Shown here: positions 45,956-54,855 of the stretch, piece by piece
Position numbering within the stretch: the first letter of the stretch is position 1
How the letters are laid out: every line of letters starts with the position of its first letter
Origin: Sphingomonas ginsenosidimutans
GTDB lineage: Bacteria > Pseudomonadota > Alphaproteobacteria > Sphingomonadales > Sphingomonadaceae
Direction of reading: 5' to 3'
Assembly: GCF_002374835.1 (NCBI RefSeq)
Contig: NZ_NWVD01000001.1
Span: forward strand, 744,001 to 808,000
DNA: 64,000 nt
Program-made: the position numbers and the translations under genes
The notes under the pieces: model-generated
Database searches by the model: none
What the model was told of the DNA's origin: nothing
What the model saw: only the letters and a program-made list of their open reading frames with translations

Positions 45956-47110
45956 ATGGCGCCTTTCTTGGTCGACCGGCGTGGATTGTTGATGGGGGCG
46001 GGCGCGCTGGCGTTCGCGCCGCGTATCGCCTTCGCCGCTGCCGCCACCGACCGCCGCTTCGTGTTCGTGATCCAGCGCGGCGCCGCCGATGGGTTGCAGA
46101 TGCTGATGCCGGTCGGTGACCCGGCGTTCGCCGCGGCGCGCGGCGCGCTGGCGGAGGATGCCGCGACGGCGACGAAGCTGGACGCGATGTTCGCGCTGCA
46201 CCCCGCGATGCCGGAGGTGGCGCGGCTGTACGCCGGGGGGCAGGCGCTGTTCGCGCACGCCATCGCCTCGCCCTATCGCGACCGGTCGCATTTCGACGGG
46301 CAGAACGTGCTGGAGACCGGTGGGACCGCCGCCTATCAGCAGCGCAGCGGATGGATGAACCGGCTGCTGGCGCTGCTGCCCGCGCAGGAGGCGCAGGCGA
46401 TCGCGGTATCCGCGACGATCCCGATGGCGCTGCGCGGCGACCGGGAGGTCGCGTCCTACGCCCCGTCGTCGCTGCCCGACGCCTCGGACGACCTGCTGCG
46501 CCGTGTCACCGCTTTGTACGAGGGCGACCGGCAGCTGCATGCGATCTGGTCCGAGGCGATGCAGACGCGGATGCTGGCGGGCGACCTGTCGGGCGGCGGC
46601 GGGCGGGCGGGCGCCGATACCGGCGCGCTGGCCGCGAAGCTGCTGGCGCCCGCCGACGGCGCGCGGATCGCGATGATCGAAACCGGCGGATGGGACACGC
46701 ACACCGGCCAGCGGCAGCGATCGGCGGCGCAGCTGAAGGGGCTGGATGCGCTGGTCGCGTCGCTGCGCAGCGGGCTGGGGCCGCTGTGGGACCGCACGGT
46801 CGTGCTGGTCGCGACCGAATTCGGGCGGACGGTGGCGGTCAACGGCACCGGCGGCACCGATCACGGGCAGGCGAGCGCCGCGCTGCTGCTGGGCGGCGGG
46901 GTGAAGGGCGGGCGGATCATCGCCGACTGGCCGGGGCTGGCGCCCGCCGCGCTGTACGAGGGCCGCGACCTGAAGCCGACCGCGGCGCTCGACGCCTTCA
47001 TCGCCGGCGCGTTGGCGGAACAGTTCGCGCTCGATCCCGCGCGGGTCGGTGCGACGCTGTTTCCGAAGGCGCTGTCGGGGCGGGCGATGAGCGGACTGGT
47101 GCGCGCCTGA
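45956..47110 (+). CDS. DUF1501 family protein with Tat-type signal
   Basis: 384 aa. The N-terminus DRRGLLMGAGALAFAP looks like a twin-arginine signal, so export of a folded protein is expected. DUF1501 (sulfatase-like fold) blocks: FVFVIQRGAADGLQML, HPAMPEVARLYAGGQ, SHFDGQNVLETG, IETGGWDTHTG, VLVATEFGRTV and GTDHGQASAALLLGGG. The metal-binding-like D/H residues are in place. Its role with DUF1800 is unknown. ATG 45956 chosen; GTG 45953 is possible. Confidence 0.9.
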   Translation: MAPFLVDRRGLLMGAGALAFAPRIAFAAAATDRRFVFVIQRGAADGLQMLMPVGDPAFAAARGALAEDAATATKLDAMFALHPAMPEVARLYAGGQALFAHAIASPYRDRSHFDGQNVLETGGTAAYQQRSGWMNRLLALLPAQEAQAIAVSATIPMALRGDREVASYAPSSLPDASDDLLRRVTALYEGDRQLHAIWSEAMQTRMLAGDLSGGGGRAGADTGALAAKLLAPADGARIAMIETGGWDTHTGQRQRSAAQLKGLDALVASLRSGLGPLWDRTVVLVATEFGRTVAVNGTGGTDHGQASAALLLGGGVKGGRIIADWPGLAPAALYEGRDLKPTAALDAFIAGALAEQFALDPARVGATLFPKALSGRAMSGLVRA

Positions 47111-47154
47111 CGGATTTTGCACCCGCGGCACGCATCGGCTAAGGCGCCGCCGCT

Positions 47155-48882
47155 ATGACGCTCTTCACCCGCTATACCGCTCATGTCGATGCCGCGCTTG
47201 ACGCGCTGACCGCCGCCGGAACCCTGCCTGCCGGGCTGGACCGCCGCAATGTGACGGTCGAGCCGCCGCGCGATGCGACGCATGGCGATCTGGCGACCAA
47301 TGCCGCGATGGTGCTGGCCAAGCCGGCGGGCACCAACCCGCGCCAGCTGGCCGAGGCGCTGGCCGGCGAGCTGCGCACGCTGGACGAGGTGGCGGCGGTG
47401 ACGGTCGCCGGGCCGGGCTTCATCAACATGACGCTGCACGACGACGTGTGGCGGCGCGAGATCGATGCGATCCACGCCGCGGGCGCGGATTACGGCCGGT
47501 CGGATGCGGGCGCGGGCGTGCGCGTGAACATCGAATATGTCTCCGCCAACCCGACCGGGCCGATGCACATGGGGCATTGCCGCGGCGCGGTGGTGGGCGA
47601 TGCGCTGGCCAGCCTGCTGCAATTCGCGGGCAATACGGTGATCCGCGAATATTATGTCAACGACGCGGGCGGGCAGGTCGACGTGCTCGCCCGGTCGGCG
47701 CACCTGCGCTATCGCGAGGCGCTGGGGCATAAGGTCGGCGCGATCCCGGAGGGGCTATACCCGGGCGACTATCTGGTCGCGGTCGGGCAGGCGCTGGCAC
47801 AGGAATTCGGCGATCGTTATGTGGCCGCGCCCGAGGATGAATGGCTGGCGCTGTTCCGCAACCGCGCGGTGGCGGCGATGCTGGCGCTGATCAAGGACGA
47901 TCTGGCGCTGCTGGGCATCCACCACGACGTCTTCTCGTCCGAGGCCGAATTGCAGGCCGCGAAGAAGCCGGAGGCCGCCGAGGCGGTGCTGCGCGCGCGT
48001 GACCTGGTCTATGACGGCGTGCTGGAAGCGCCCAAGGGCGAGACGCCCGAGGATTGGGAGCCGGTCGAGCTGCCGCTGTTCCGCTCGACGCAGTTCGGCG
48101 ACGATCAGGATCGCCCGATCCGCAAGTCGAACGGCAGCTGGACCTATTTCGGCGCGGACATGGCCTATCACTATCAGAAGGCGGAGGGGGCCGACCAACT
48201 GATCGATATCTGGGGCGCCGACCATGCCGGCACGGTCAAGCGCATCCAGGCGGCGGTCGCCGCGCTGACCGAGGGGAAGACCCGCTTCGACGTCAAGCTG
48301 GTGCAGATGGTGCGGCTGCTGCGCGGCGGCGAGCCGGTGAAGATGTCGAAGCGGGCGGGCAATTTCGTGACGCTGGCCGATGTCGTGCGCGAAGTCGGCA
48401 AGGACGTGGTGCGCTTCACGATGCTGACCCGGCGGTCCGACGCGCAGATGGACTTCGACTTCGCCAAGGTGGTGGAAGCGTCGAAGGAGAACCCGGTCTT
48501 CTACGTCCAGTACGCCCACGCGCGGGTCCATTCGCTGCACCGCCGTGCCGCGGAGGCGGGGATTTCGGCCGAGGGCGCCGATCTGTCCCGGCTTGATACG
48601 CAGGAACTGGCGCTGGTGAAGCTGGCGGCGCAGTTCCCGCGCGTCGTGGAAACCGCCGCTGCGGCGCGTGAGCCGCACCGGATAGTCTTTTATCTCTATG
48701 ACTTGGCGGCTGAATTTCACGCGCAATGGAATGTCGGCAATGACAAGCCGGAACGCCGTTTCCTAGTGCCCGACGACCATGGCGTCACCGCCGCGCGCTT
48801 GTCCTTGGCGGCGGCGATCGGGCGGATTATCCGGAACGGGCTCTCCATCATGGGCGTGGAGGCGGTCACGGAGATGCACTGA
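47155..48882 (+). CDS. argS: arginine--tRNA ligase
   Basis: 575 aa class I synthetase. N-terminal Add-1 domain (~1-105), HIGH motif as NPTGPMHMGHCRGA near 128-143, and KMSKRAG near 396-402; C-terminal anticodon-binding DALR domain with YVQYAHARVHSL. The last base shares the ATG of the SPOR gene, giving translational coupling. Confidence 0.96.
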   Translation: MTLFTRYTAHVDAALDALTAAGTLPAGLDRRNVTVEPPRDATHGDLATNAAMVLAKPAGTNPRQLAEALAGELRTLDEVAAVTVAGPGFINMTLHDDVWRREIDAIHAAGADYGRSDAGAGVRVNIEYVSANPTGPMHMGHCRGAVVGDALASLLQFAGNTVIREYYVNDAGGQVDVLARSAHLRYREALGHKVGAIPEGLYPGDYLVAVGQALAQEFGDRYVAAPEDEWLALFRNRAVAAMLALIKDDLALLGIHHDVFSSEAELQAAKKPEAAEAVLRARDLVYDGVLEAPKGETPEDWEPVELPLFRSTQFGDDQDRPIRKSNGSWTYFGADMAYHYQKAEGADQLIDIWGADHAGTVKRIQAAVAALTEGKTRFDVKLVQMVRLLRGGEPVKMSKRAGNFVTLADVVREVGKDVVRFTMLTRRSDAQMDFDFAKVVEASKENPVFYVQYAHARVHSLHRRAAEAGISAEGADLSRLDTQELALVKLAAQFPRVVETAAAAREPHRIVFYLYDLAAEFHAQWNVGNDKPERRFLVPDDHGVTAARLSLAAAIGRIIRNGLSIMGVEAVTEMH

Positions 48883-49622
48883 TGACACCGACCGAACCGA
48901 TCGGCGCGCCGCGCGATGAAGATCGCCTGCCGTGGCTGGATACGGTCGTGGCGGACGAGCCTGAGGGCGCGCCCGTCGCGCGCGTGATGGTGATGGTGCT
49001 GCTGGGGCTGGTCGTGCTGGGCGCGATCCTGTTCGGCCTGTACAAGATGCAGGGCGCGCGCGGCGTCAACGGCGAAGGCGCGCTGATCGCGGCGCAGGAG
49101 GGCGACTACAAGGTCCGTCCCGACGATCCCGGCGGGCTGAAGGTGAAGGGCGAGGGCGATTCGGCGATCGCCGCCAGCGCCGGCAGCAACATGAACGGGG
49201 CGATCGACCTGCGCGCGGTGCCCGAGGCGCCGATCACCCGTGGCGCCCCCGCGCCCGCGCCGACCGCGCGCGTCGCCACCGGTGGCGCGCCGGTCGCGAC
49301 CGCCAAGGTGCCGGACGCAAGCGCCCCGCTGCGCGCGCAGCGCCCCGTGACGGCGCCGAGCGCACCGGTGCCCGGCGCGGCATCGGGTGGCGCGCTGATC
49401 CAGCTGGGCGCCTTCCCCAGCGAGGCTTCGGCCAATGCGGCGTGGAGCGCGCTGGCCAAGCGCTTCGGCTATGTCGCAACGCTGGGCAAGGTGGTGCAGC
49501 CGGCGACCGTCAACGGGCGCACCGTCTATCGCCTGCGCGTCAATGCGGGCAGCGCGAACGCTGCATCGGACATCTGCGGCCGGCTGAAGGTGGCGGGCGA
49601 GGGGTGCTTCGTCACCAGCTGA
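48882..49622 (+). CDS. SPOR domain-containing membrane protein
   Basis: 246 aa. Cytoplasmic N-terminus (~30 residues), one membrane helix (VMVMVLLGLVVLGAILFGLY, ~35-54), Ala/Pro/Thr-rich periplasmic linker (~110-165), C-terminal SPOR domain (~168-245: ALIQLGAFPSEASANAAW, VYRLRVNAGS). Binds denuded peptidoglycan at division sites; classical FtsN-like topology. argS-SPOR-nagZ is a recurrent alphaproteobacterial order. The ATG overlaps the argS stop by one base. Confidence 0.88.
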   Translation: MTPTEPIGAPRDEDRLPWLDTVVADEPEGAPVARVMVMVLLGLVVLGAILFGLYKMQGARGVNGEGALIAAQEGDYKVRPDDPGGLKVKGEGDSAIAASAGSNMNGAIDLRAVPEAPITRGAPAPAPTARVATGGAPVATAKVPDASAPLRAQRPVTAPSAPVPGAASGGALIQLGAFPSEASANAAWSALAKRFGYVATLGKVVQPATVNGRTVYRLRVNAGSANAASDICGRLKVAGEGCFVTS

Positions 49623-49632
49623 CCGCGCGCCT

Positions 49633-50499
49633 CTAGCGCCCGATCGTGAACGTATAGCCCAGCGCGACCCCGGCCGACACCTGGTTGCGCGAATCGGCGC
49701 GCCCGATGATCGGCGAGTCGCCGGCATCCCCGATCAGCCGGTCCCACCGCCCGACTGCCTGCACCGACCATCGCTGGTCCAGCGCGACGATCGCGCGGCC
49801 GACCGCGCCCACCGCATGGGCACCGCCCGACGGATCGAAGCGCGCCAGCCCGGTGCGCGCGGCGGTGTCGGCGTCCACGCCGAACCACGCGCGCTGATAG
49901 CGGCGATCGGACAATTGCACGCGCGGCCCCAGCGAGAACAGCCATCGGTCGCCGTCGCGAGCGACATAATCGGCCGCCAGCTGGCTGATCAGGCCGTTAT
50001 GGCCGGTGACGCCGTGCCGCACGTCGGCGCGCAGCCGCACCGCGTCGATCGGCCATACCTGCGCGAAGACGCCCGGTTCCAGCGAGCGTGACACGCGCGG
50101 CAGGCCGCCGCCCAGATCGTCGGCATCGCGCTTTCCGGTCAGCTGGAACATCGGCCCCGCCTCGAACCGGCCGGCGTGGATCAGCGTCAGCGCATTGCCG
50201 TCGCCCGGCGCGCCGAACGGGAAGGGATCATTGCCGCGCGCCTTGGAGATGCTGACGATCGGGGACAGGCGCATCCGGTCGTCACCGGGGAAGGCGGGGT
50301 TGAACTGCGGCCCCAGCATCACACGGATGCGGCGCGGCCGCGTGTCGCGATCGCCGACGATGTCCAGCCCGCCGCGCGGGGTCTTCACCTTCGCACGCGG
50401 CGGGCTGGCGTCGTCGCGCGGCCGCGCCGCGGCGGGCGTGGCAGACACCGCGAACGCGAGCGTTGCGGCGATCGGAAGGTGGGCGAGGGTGCGGGGCAA
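49633..50499 (-). CDS. outer-membrane protein, MipA/OmpV-like
   Basis: 288 aa from TTG 50499. This start is decided by AAAGGA seven bases upstream; the TTG at 50532 would place charged residues before the signal. Signal peptide (LAHLPIAATLAFAVSATPAAA). The mature part alternates beta strands as in MipA/OmpV barrels (RRIRVMLGPQFNP; MRLSPIVSISKARG; FEAGPMFQLTGKR) and ends GVALGYTFTIGR. MipA family members interact with murein enzymes in E. coli, but the role here is unknown. It is inserted, on the opposite strand, between the SPOR gene and nagZ. Confidence 0.75.
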   Translation of the reverse strand: MPRTLAHLPIAATLAFAVSATPAAARPRDDASPPRAKVKTPRGGLDIVGDRDTRPRRIRVMLGPQFNPAFPGDDRMRLSPIVSISKARGNDPFPFGAPGDGNALTLIHAGRFEAGPMFQLTGKRDADDLGGGLPRVSRSLEPGVFAQVWPIDAVRLRADVRHGVTGHNGLISQLAADYVARDGDRWLFSLGPRVQLSDRRYQRAWFGVDADTAARTGLARFDPSGGAHAVGAVGRAIVALDQRWSVQAVGRWDRLIGDAGDSPIIGRADSRNQVSAGVALGYTFTIGR

Positions 50500-50622
50500 G
50501 CGGCGATCCTTTCTGGAACCGGTCCGGGACAATCGTTCTGCCAGCGTACTGGTTCCGCGCGGTTATGCCCCGGCGCCGGCGCGGCATTCGCGTTGCGCGC
50601 GCATCCGCCGTAAAGGCGCGGC

Positions 50623-51627
50623 ATGAAGCCCGTCATCTTCGGCCTGTCCGGCCCGTCGCTCACCGATGCCGAGCGCGCGTTCTTCCGCGCGGCGCGCCCG
50701 GCCGGCTACATCCTGTTCAAACGTAATGTGGAGACCCGCGCGCAGCTGCGCGCGCTGACTGATTCGCTGCGGGAGCTGGAGGGGCGCGACGACGTGGCGA
50801 TCCTGGTCGATCAGGAAGGCGGGCCGGTCGCGCGGCTGGCGCCCCCGGAATGGCCCGCCTTTCCTGCCGGCCCCGCCTTCGACCGATTGTACGAGATCGC
50901 GCCGATGTCCGCGATCGAGGCGGCGCGCGCCAACGCCCACGCGCTGGGACTGATGCTGGCGGACATGGGAATCACGGTCGATTGCCACCCGATCCTGGAT
51001 GTCGCGCGCGCGGGGACGACCGAGGCGATCGCGATCCGCGCGTTCGGACATGATCCGATGCGCGTCGCCGCGATCGGCCGCGCGACGATGGAGGGGTTGA
51101 TCGCGGGTGGCGTCGTGCCGGTCGTCAAGCATATGCCGGGGCATGGCCGGGCGCTGCTCGATTCGCACTTCGCGCTTCCCACCGTGACGGCGGACGCCGC
51201 CGCGCTGGAGGAGGATCTGGCGCCGTTCCGCGCGCTCGCGCATGCGCCGATGGGGATGACCACGCATATCGTGTTCGAGGCATGGGACCGCGACCGCCCC
51301 GCCACGCTGTCGCCGGTGGTGATCGAGGAGGTGATCCGCGGCCGCATGGGCTTCGACGGCCTGTTGATGAGCGACGATCTCGACATGAAGGCGCTGTCGG
51401 GCACCCCGGCGGAAAAGGCCGCGGGGGCGATCGCTGCGGGGTGCGACGTGGTGCTGGAATGCCATGCGCCGATCCCGGAGATGGAGGCGATCGTCGCGCG
51501 GCTGGACGATATGGCCCCGCCTTCCCGTGCGCGGCTGGACCGTGCGATGGCGGGCCGTACCCCGGCGGCGGGGGACATGGCGGGGTTGATCGACACGCGC
51601 GACCGGCTGCTGGCGTTCGCGGAATAG
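50623..51627 (+). CDS. nagZ: beta-N-acetylhexosaminidase, GH3 (NagZ)
   Basis: 334 aa cytoplasmic enzyme removing GlcNAc from 1,6-anhydro-muropeptides in peptidoglycan recycling. Motifs: LVDQEGGPVARL, NCHPILDV-like DCHPILDVAR, catalytic loop KHMPGHGRALLDSH (His/Asp dyad) near 168-181, and nucleophile region LLMSDDLDMKAL near 246-257. Single-domain GH3 length. In related genomes scpA usually follows; here a tRNA gene and a carbohydrate locus follow. Confidence 0.94.
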   Translation: MKPVIFGLSGPSLTDAERAFFRAARPAGYILFKRNVETRAQLRALTDSLRELEGRDDVAILVDQEGGPVARLAPPEWPAFPAGPAFDRLYEIAPMSAIEAARANAHALGLMLADMGITVDCHPILDVARAGTTEAIAIRAFGHDPMRVAAIGRATMEGLIAGGVVPVVKHMPGHGRALLDSHFALPTVTADAAALEEDLAPFRALAHAPMGMTTHIVFEAWDRDRPATLSPVVIEEVIRGRMGFDGLLMSDDLDMKALSGTPAEKAAGAIAAGCDVVLECHAPIPEMEAIVARLDDMAPPSRARLDRAMAGRTPAAGDMAGLIDTRDRLLAFAE

Positions 51628-51665
51628 CGGATGTCGGGCGCGATGCCGTGCTGCGAAATCGGTGC

Positions 51666-51693
51666 TTGAAGTCCCGTGAACCGCTGATATAAG
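51666..51693 (+). promoter_or_regulatory. promoter of tRNA-Pro
   Basis: TTGAAG (51666-51671), 16-base spacer, TATAAG (51688-51693), followed by a GC-rich discriminator. The tRNA starts 42 bases after the -10, consistent with a short leader. Confidence 0.7.
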
Positions 51694-51735
51694 CCGCGGC
51701 CTGTCGCCGGCCGATCGGCCGGGCGGCACCCTGGT

Positions 51736-51812
51736 CGGGGAATAGCTCAGCCTGGTAGAGCACTGTGTTCGGGACGCAGGGGCCGGAGGTTCGAATCCTC
51801 TTTCCCCGACCA
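51736..51812 (+). tRNA. trnP: tRNA-Pro (anticodon CGG)
   Basis: 77-nt cloverleaf: acceptor CGGGGAA/TTCCCCG, D-arm with AGCTCAGCCTGGTAGAGC, anticodon stem CTGTG/CGCAG around loop TTCGGGA, T loop TTCGAAT, encoded CCA at 51810-51812. Reads CCG codons. It marks the boundary between core genes and the carbohydrate locus. Confidence 0.97.
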
Positions 51813-51915
51813 ATTACCTTTCAGACATCGCTGGATCATTCCCCATTTGGGGCGCTGGCCCCATCACGCGGCGGTGGCGCTGTCGCGTCACGTGAAGTGG
51901 CTCGACACGTTGAGA

Positions 51916-51929
51916 TGGGAACGTTAACA
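51916..51929. promoter_or_regulatory. degenerate AACGTT-centred site upstream of the GH1 gene
   Basis: TGGGAACGTTAACA, an imperfect palindrome around AACGTT (51920-51925), resembles the perfect operator at 59200-59219. It lies about 60 bases before the GH1 start, in the 177-base gap after tRNA-Pro. Probable binding site for the same LacI-type regulator. Confidence 0.45.
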
Positions 51930-51989
51930 ATGTCGTCGGCAGATGGCGCGGCGTGAACGTGGCCATGGGCACGACGATGGGAGAGGGTG

Positions 51990-53417
51990 ATGAAGAGGCG
52001 GGATTTCATGCGCGGCGGGGCGACCGCTGCGGGCGCCGGGGTGCTGGCATCCGGCTGGTCGACGCTGGCGCAGGCCGCGCCGCTCGACCTGTCCTTCCCC
52101 AAGGACTTCGTGTTCGGCTGCGCGACGGCGGCCTATCAGATCGAGGGTGCGGTCGCCGAGGACGGCCGCGGGCGCAGCAACTGGGACGTGTTCGCGCACA
52201 CGCCGGGGAAGATCGCCAATGGCGATACCGGCGACGTCGCCTGCGACAGCTATCATCGCTACCCGCAGGATATCGCGCTGCTGCGCGACCTGGGCGTCGG
52301 CGCGTATCGTTTCTCGATCGCCTGGCCGCGCATCTTCCCCGATGGGCGCGGCAAGCCCAATGCGAAGGGTGTCGCCTATTACGATCGGCTGGTCGATGCG
52401 CTGCTGGCGGCCGGGATCACCCCGCATGCGACGATGTTCCACTGGGACTATCCCGCCGCGCTGCCGGGCGGGTGGCAGAACCGCGACACCGCCTATGCGC
52501 TCGCCGATTATGCCGGCTACATGGCGGGCGAGCTGTCCGACCGCGTGAAGCACATCATGACGGTCAACGAACTGCGCTGCTTCACCGACCTGTCGCACAA
52601 GGAAGGGCTGCACGCGCCGGGGCTGAAGCTGCCGCCCGCCGGGGTCAACCAGGTGCGCCACCATGGCGTGCTGGCGCACGGGCTGGCGGTGCAGGCGATC
52701 CGCGCGCAGGCGAAGCCGGGCACGCAGGTGGGCATCGCCGACAACATGATCGCCTTCACGCCCGTGATGGAGACGCCCGAGCATATCGCCGCCGCGCAGA
52801 AGGCGACGCGGATCGAGAATGCGATGTTCCTGACCGCGGTGATGGAGGGGCGCTACCTCGACGAATATCTCGCGCAGGAAGGCGCCGCCGCGCCGAAGGT
52901 GAAGGACGGCGACATGGCGATCATCGCCAGTCCGCTCGATTTCGTGTCGCTCAACGTCTACACCCCCGAATGGGTACGCGCCGACGACGGGCCAAAGGGC
53001 TATAAGGTCGTGCCGCATGTCGCGTCCTCGCCGCGGATGGCCTCGCCATGGCTCGTCGTGGGGCCGGAGGCGGCCTATTGGACGGTGCGCAACGTCAGCG
53101 AGATGTGGAAGCCCAAGGCGCTGTACATCTCCGAGAACGGTGCATCGGCGGACGATACGCTGGCGGGCGACCGCGTCGATGACGCCGACCGGGTGATGTA
53201 CCTGCGCGGCTATCTGTCGCAGTTCCGCCGTGCGGCGGTGGAGGGCTATCCGCTCAAGGGCTATTTCCTGTGGAGCCTGATGGACAATTTCGAATGGGCC
53301 GACGGCTATTCGAAACGGTTCGGCATCCATTACGTCGACTTCGCGTCGCAGCGCCGCGTGCCCAAGCTGAGCGCGCGCTGGTATCGCGAAGTGATCCGCC
53401 GCAACCGCATCGTCTGA
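51990..53417 (+). CDS. Tat-exported GH1 beta-glucosidase
   Basis: 475 aa. Twin-arginine signal KRRDFMRGGATAAGAGV, cleavage near AQA-A, so a folded periplasmic enzyme. GH1 barrel: FVFGCATAAYQIEGA, YRFSIAWPRIFPDG, acid/base Glu194 in TVNEL (the family usually has T-x-NEP; Pro is replaced by Leu), and nucleophile Glu382 in YISENGAS. Releases glucose from beta-glucan oligosaccharides. ATG 51990 chosen (GGAG at 51980-51983). 26 bases before the GH16 gene, one operon. Confidence 0.92.
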   Translation: MKRRDFMRGGATAAGAGVLASGWSTLAQAAPLDLSFPKDFVFGCATAAYQIEGAVAEDGRGRSNWDVFAHTPGKIANGDTGDVACDSYHRYPQDIALLRDLGVGAYRFSIAWPRIFPDGRGKPNAKGVAYYDRLVDALLAAGITPHATMFHWDYPAALPGGWQNRDTAYALADYAGYMAGELSDRVKHIMTVNELRCFTDLSHKEGLHAPGLKLPPAGVNQVRHHGVLAHGLAVQAIRAQAKPGTQVGIADNMIAFTPVMETPEHIAAAQKATRIENAMFLTAVMEGRYLDEYLAQEGAAAPKVKDGDMAIIASPLDFVSLNVYTPEWVRADDGPKGYKVVPHVASSPRMASPWLVVGPEAAYWTVRNVSEMWKPKALYISENGASADDTLAGDRVDDADRVMYLRGYLSQFRRAAVEGYPLKGYFLWSLMDNFEWADGYSKRFGIHYVDFASQRRVPKLSARWYREVIRRNRIV

Positions 53418-53443
53418 CGACGGATAACAGGGGAGAGGGAAGG

Positions 53444-54847
53444 ATGCGCAGGACGCAACGGTGCGCCGCGATTTTGTCGGCGCTGGCATGGGCGATGGCG
53501 GCGCCGAGCGTCGCGCAGCAGGGGACGGATATCCTGTCCTATGCCGTCAACGACGTGTCGGCCGGCTGGGTGCCCTATGGGTCGAACCACAAGGCGCGCG
53601 CGATCGACGATGCCGGGGTGCAGGGCGGCCGCGCGATCCGCATCGAGGTGAAGGCGCCCGGCGCGCACCCGTGGGACGATGGCGCCAACGTGCCGATCAC
53701 CCGCGCGGTGGCGAAGGGCGATCCGCTGGTCTTCGCCTTCTGGGCGCGCGCGCCGAAGGCGGCGGCGGGCGAGCGCGTGACGCTGCCCTTCGCGGGAATC
53801 ACGCAATCGCATGCTCCCTATGACCAGGTGCTGAAGGGCGCGCCGACGATCGGGCGCGACTGGGCGATGGTAGAGCTGCGCGGTGTCGCCGATCGCGATT
53901 ACCCGGCGGGGGAATTGCAGGCGTCGCTGCAATTGTCGGTCGCGAACCTGACGGTCGATCTGGGGCCGGCATTCGTGCTGGATCTGAAGCGCAAGGCGGG
54001 CGCCGCCACCGCTGCCGCCGCCAGCGCCGCACCGCCGGCATCGACCGCGCACGCGATGGGCGCGACCAACCAGGAGGCGCATCGCCCGATGGCGGTGCCC
54101 GCCGGTCGCCCGACCTGGGCCGACGAATTCGACGGCGCCGCGATCGACGCCGCCAACTGGCGTTTCGACACGGCGCGCAACGCCGCCGGCTGGTACAATA
54201 ACGAGCGCCAATATTATGCCGACGGCCGCCCGGAGAACGCGCGGATCGAAAAGGGCGCGCTGGTGATCGAGGCGCGCCGCGAGACGCTGCCCAAGGCGCG
54301 CTTCGCCGACTGGGGCGGGCAGGATTACACCTCCGCGCGGATGGTGACGCGCCGGACGCTGGGCTACGGTTTCTACGAGGTGCGCGCGACCCTGCCGTGC
54401 GGGCGCGGGATCTGGCCGGCGATCTGGTTGCTGCCCCCCGATGGCGCCTGGCCCGACGCGGGCGAGATCGACATCATGGAGATGGTCGGGTCCGAGCCGG
54501 AAATGTCGCATGCGACCGTACACAGCGCCGCCTACAATCACGCCAGCAACAGCCAGCGCGGCGCGCAGACGCGCGTGACGGGCGCCTGCACCGCGGCGCA
54601 TGACTATCAGCTCGACTGGCAACCCGATGCGATCACCATCGGCGTCGATGGCAGATCGTACATGCGCGTGGAGCGCAAGCCCGGCGACGGGATGCGCGAA
54701 TGGCCGTTCACGCGCGCATACAACCTGATCCTGAACGTCGCGGTCGGCGGCGACTGGGCCGGGGCGAAGGGGATCGACGACACGGCCTTCCCGCAGCGGA
54801 TGACCGTCGAGCATGTCCGCTTCTGGGGCGCGCCGGCGGCGAGGTAA
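53444..54847 (+). CDS. secreted GH16 endo-beta-glucanase with N-terminal binding-like domain
   Basis: 467 aa. Signal peptide (ILSALAWAMAAPSVA-QQ). Residues ~25-185 form a beta-sandwich-like domain (DILSYAVNDVSAGWVPYGSN) resembling carbohydrate-binding modules, then an Ala-rich linker (~187-205). GH16 domain ~225-465 with WADEFDG, WYNNERQYY, and catalytic E341-I-D343-I-M-E346 in GEIDIMEMVG. This ExDxxE form fits laminarinase/lichenase-type enzymes acting on beta-1,3(4)-glucan. GGGAGAGGGAAGG precedes the ATG. Converges with the halogenase operon 8 bases away. Confidence 0.92.
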   Translation: MRRTQRCAAILSALAWAMAAPSVAQQGTDILSYAVNDVSAGWVPYGSNHKARAIDDAGVQGGRAIRIEVKAPGAHPWDDGANVPITRAVAKGDPLVFAFWARAPKAAAGERVTLPFAGITQSHAPYDQVLKGAPTIGRDWAMVELRGVADRDYPAGELQASLQLSVANLTVDLGPAFVLDLKRKAGAATAAAASAAPPASTAHAMGATNQEAHRPMAVPAGRPTWADEFDGAAIDAANWRFDTARNAAGWYNNERQYYADGRPENARIEKGALVIEARRETLPKARFADWGGQDYTSARMVTRRTLGYGFYEVRATLPCGRGIWPAIWLLPPDGAWPDAGEIDIMEMVGSEPEMSHATVHSAAYNHASNSQRGAQTRVTGACTAAHDYQLDWQPDAITIGVDGRSYMRVERKPGDGMREWPFTRAYNLILNVAVGGDWAGAKGIDDTAFPQRMTVEHVRFWGAPAAR

Positions 54848-54855
54848 TCGCGCCG

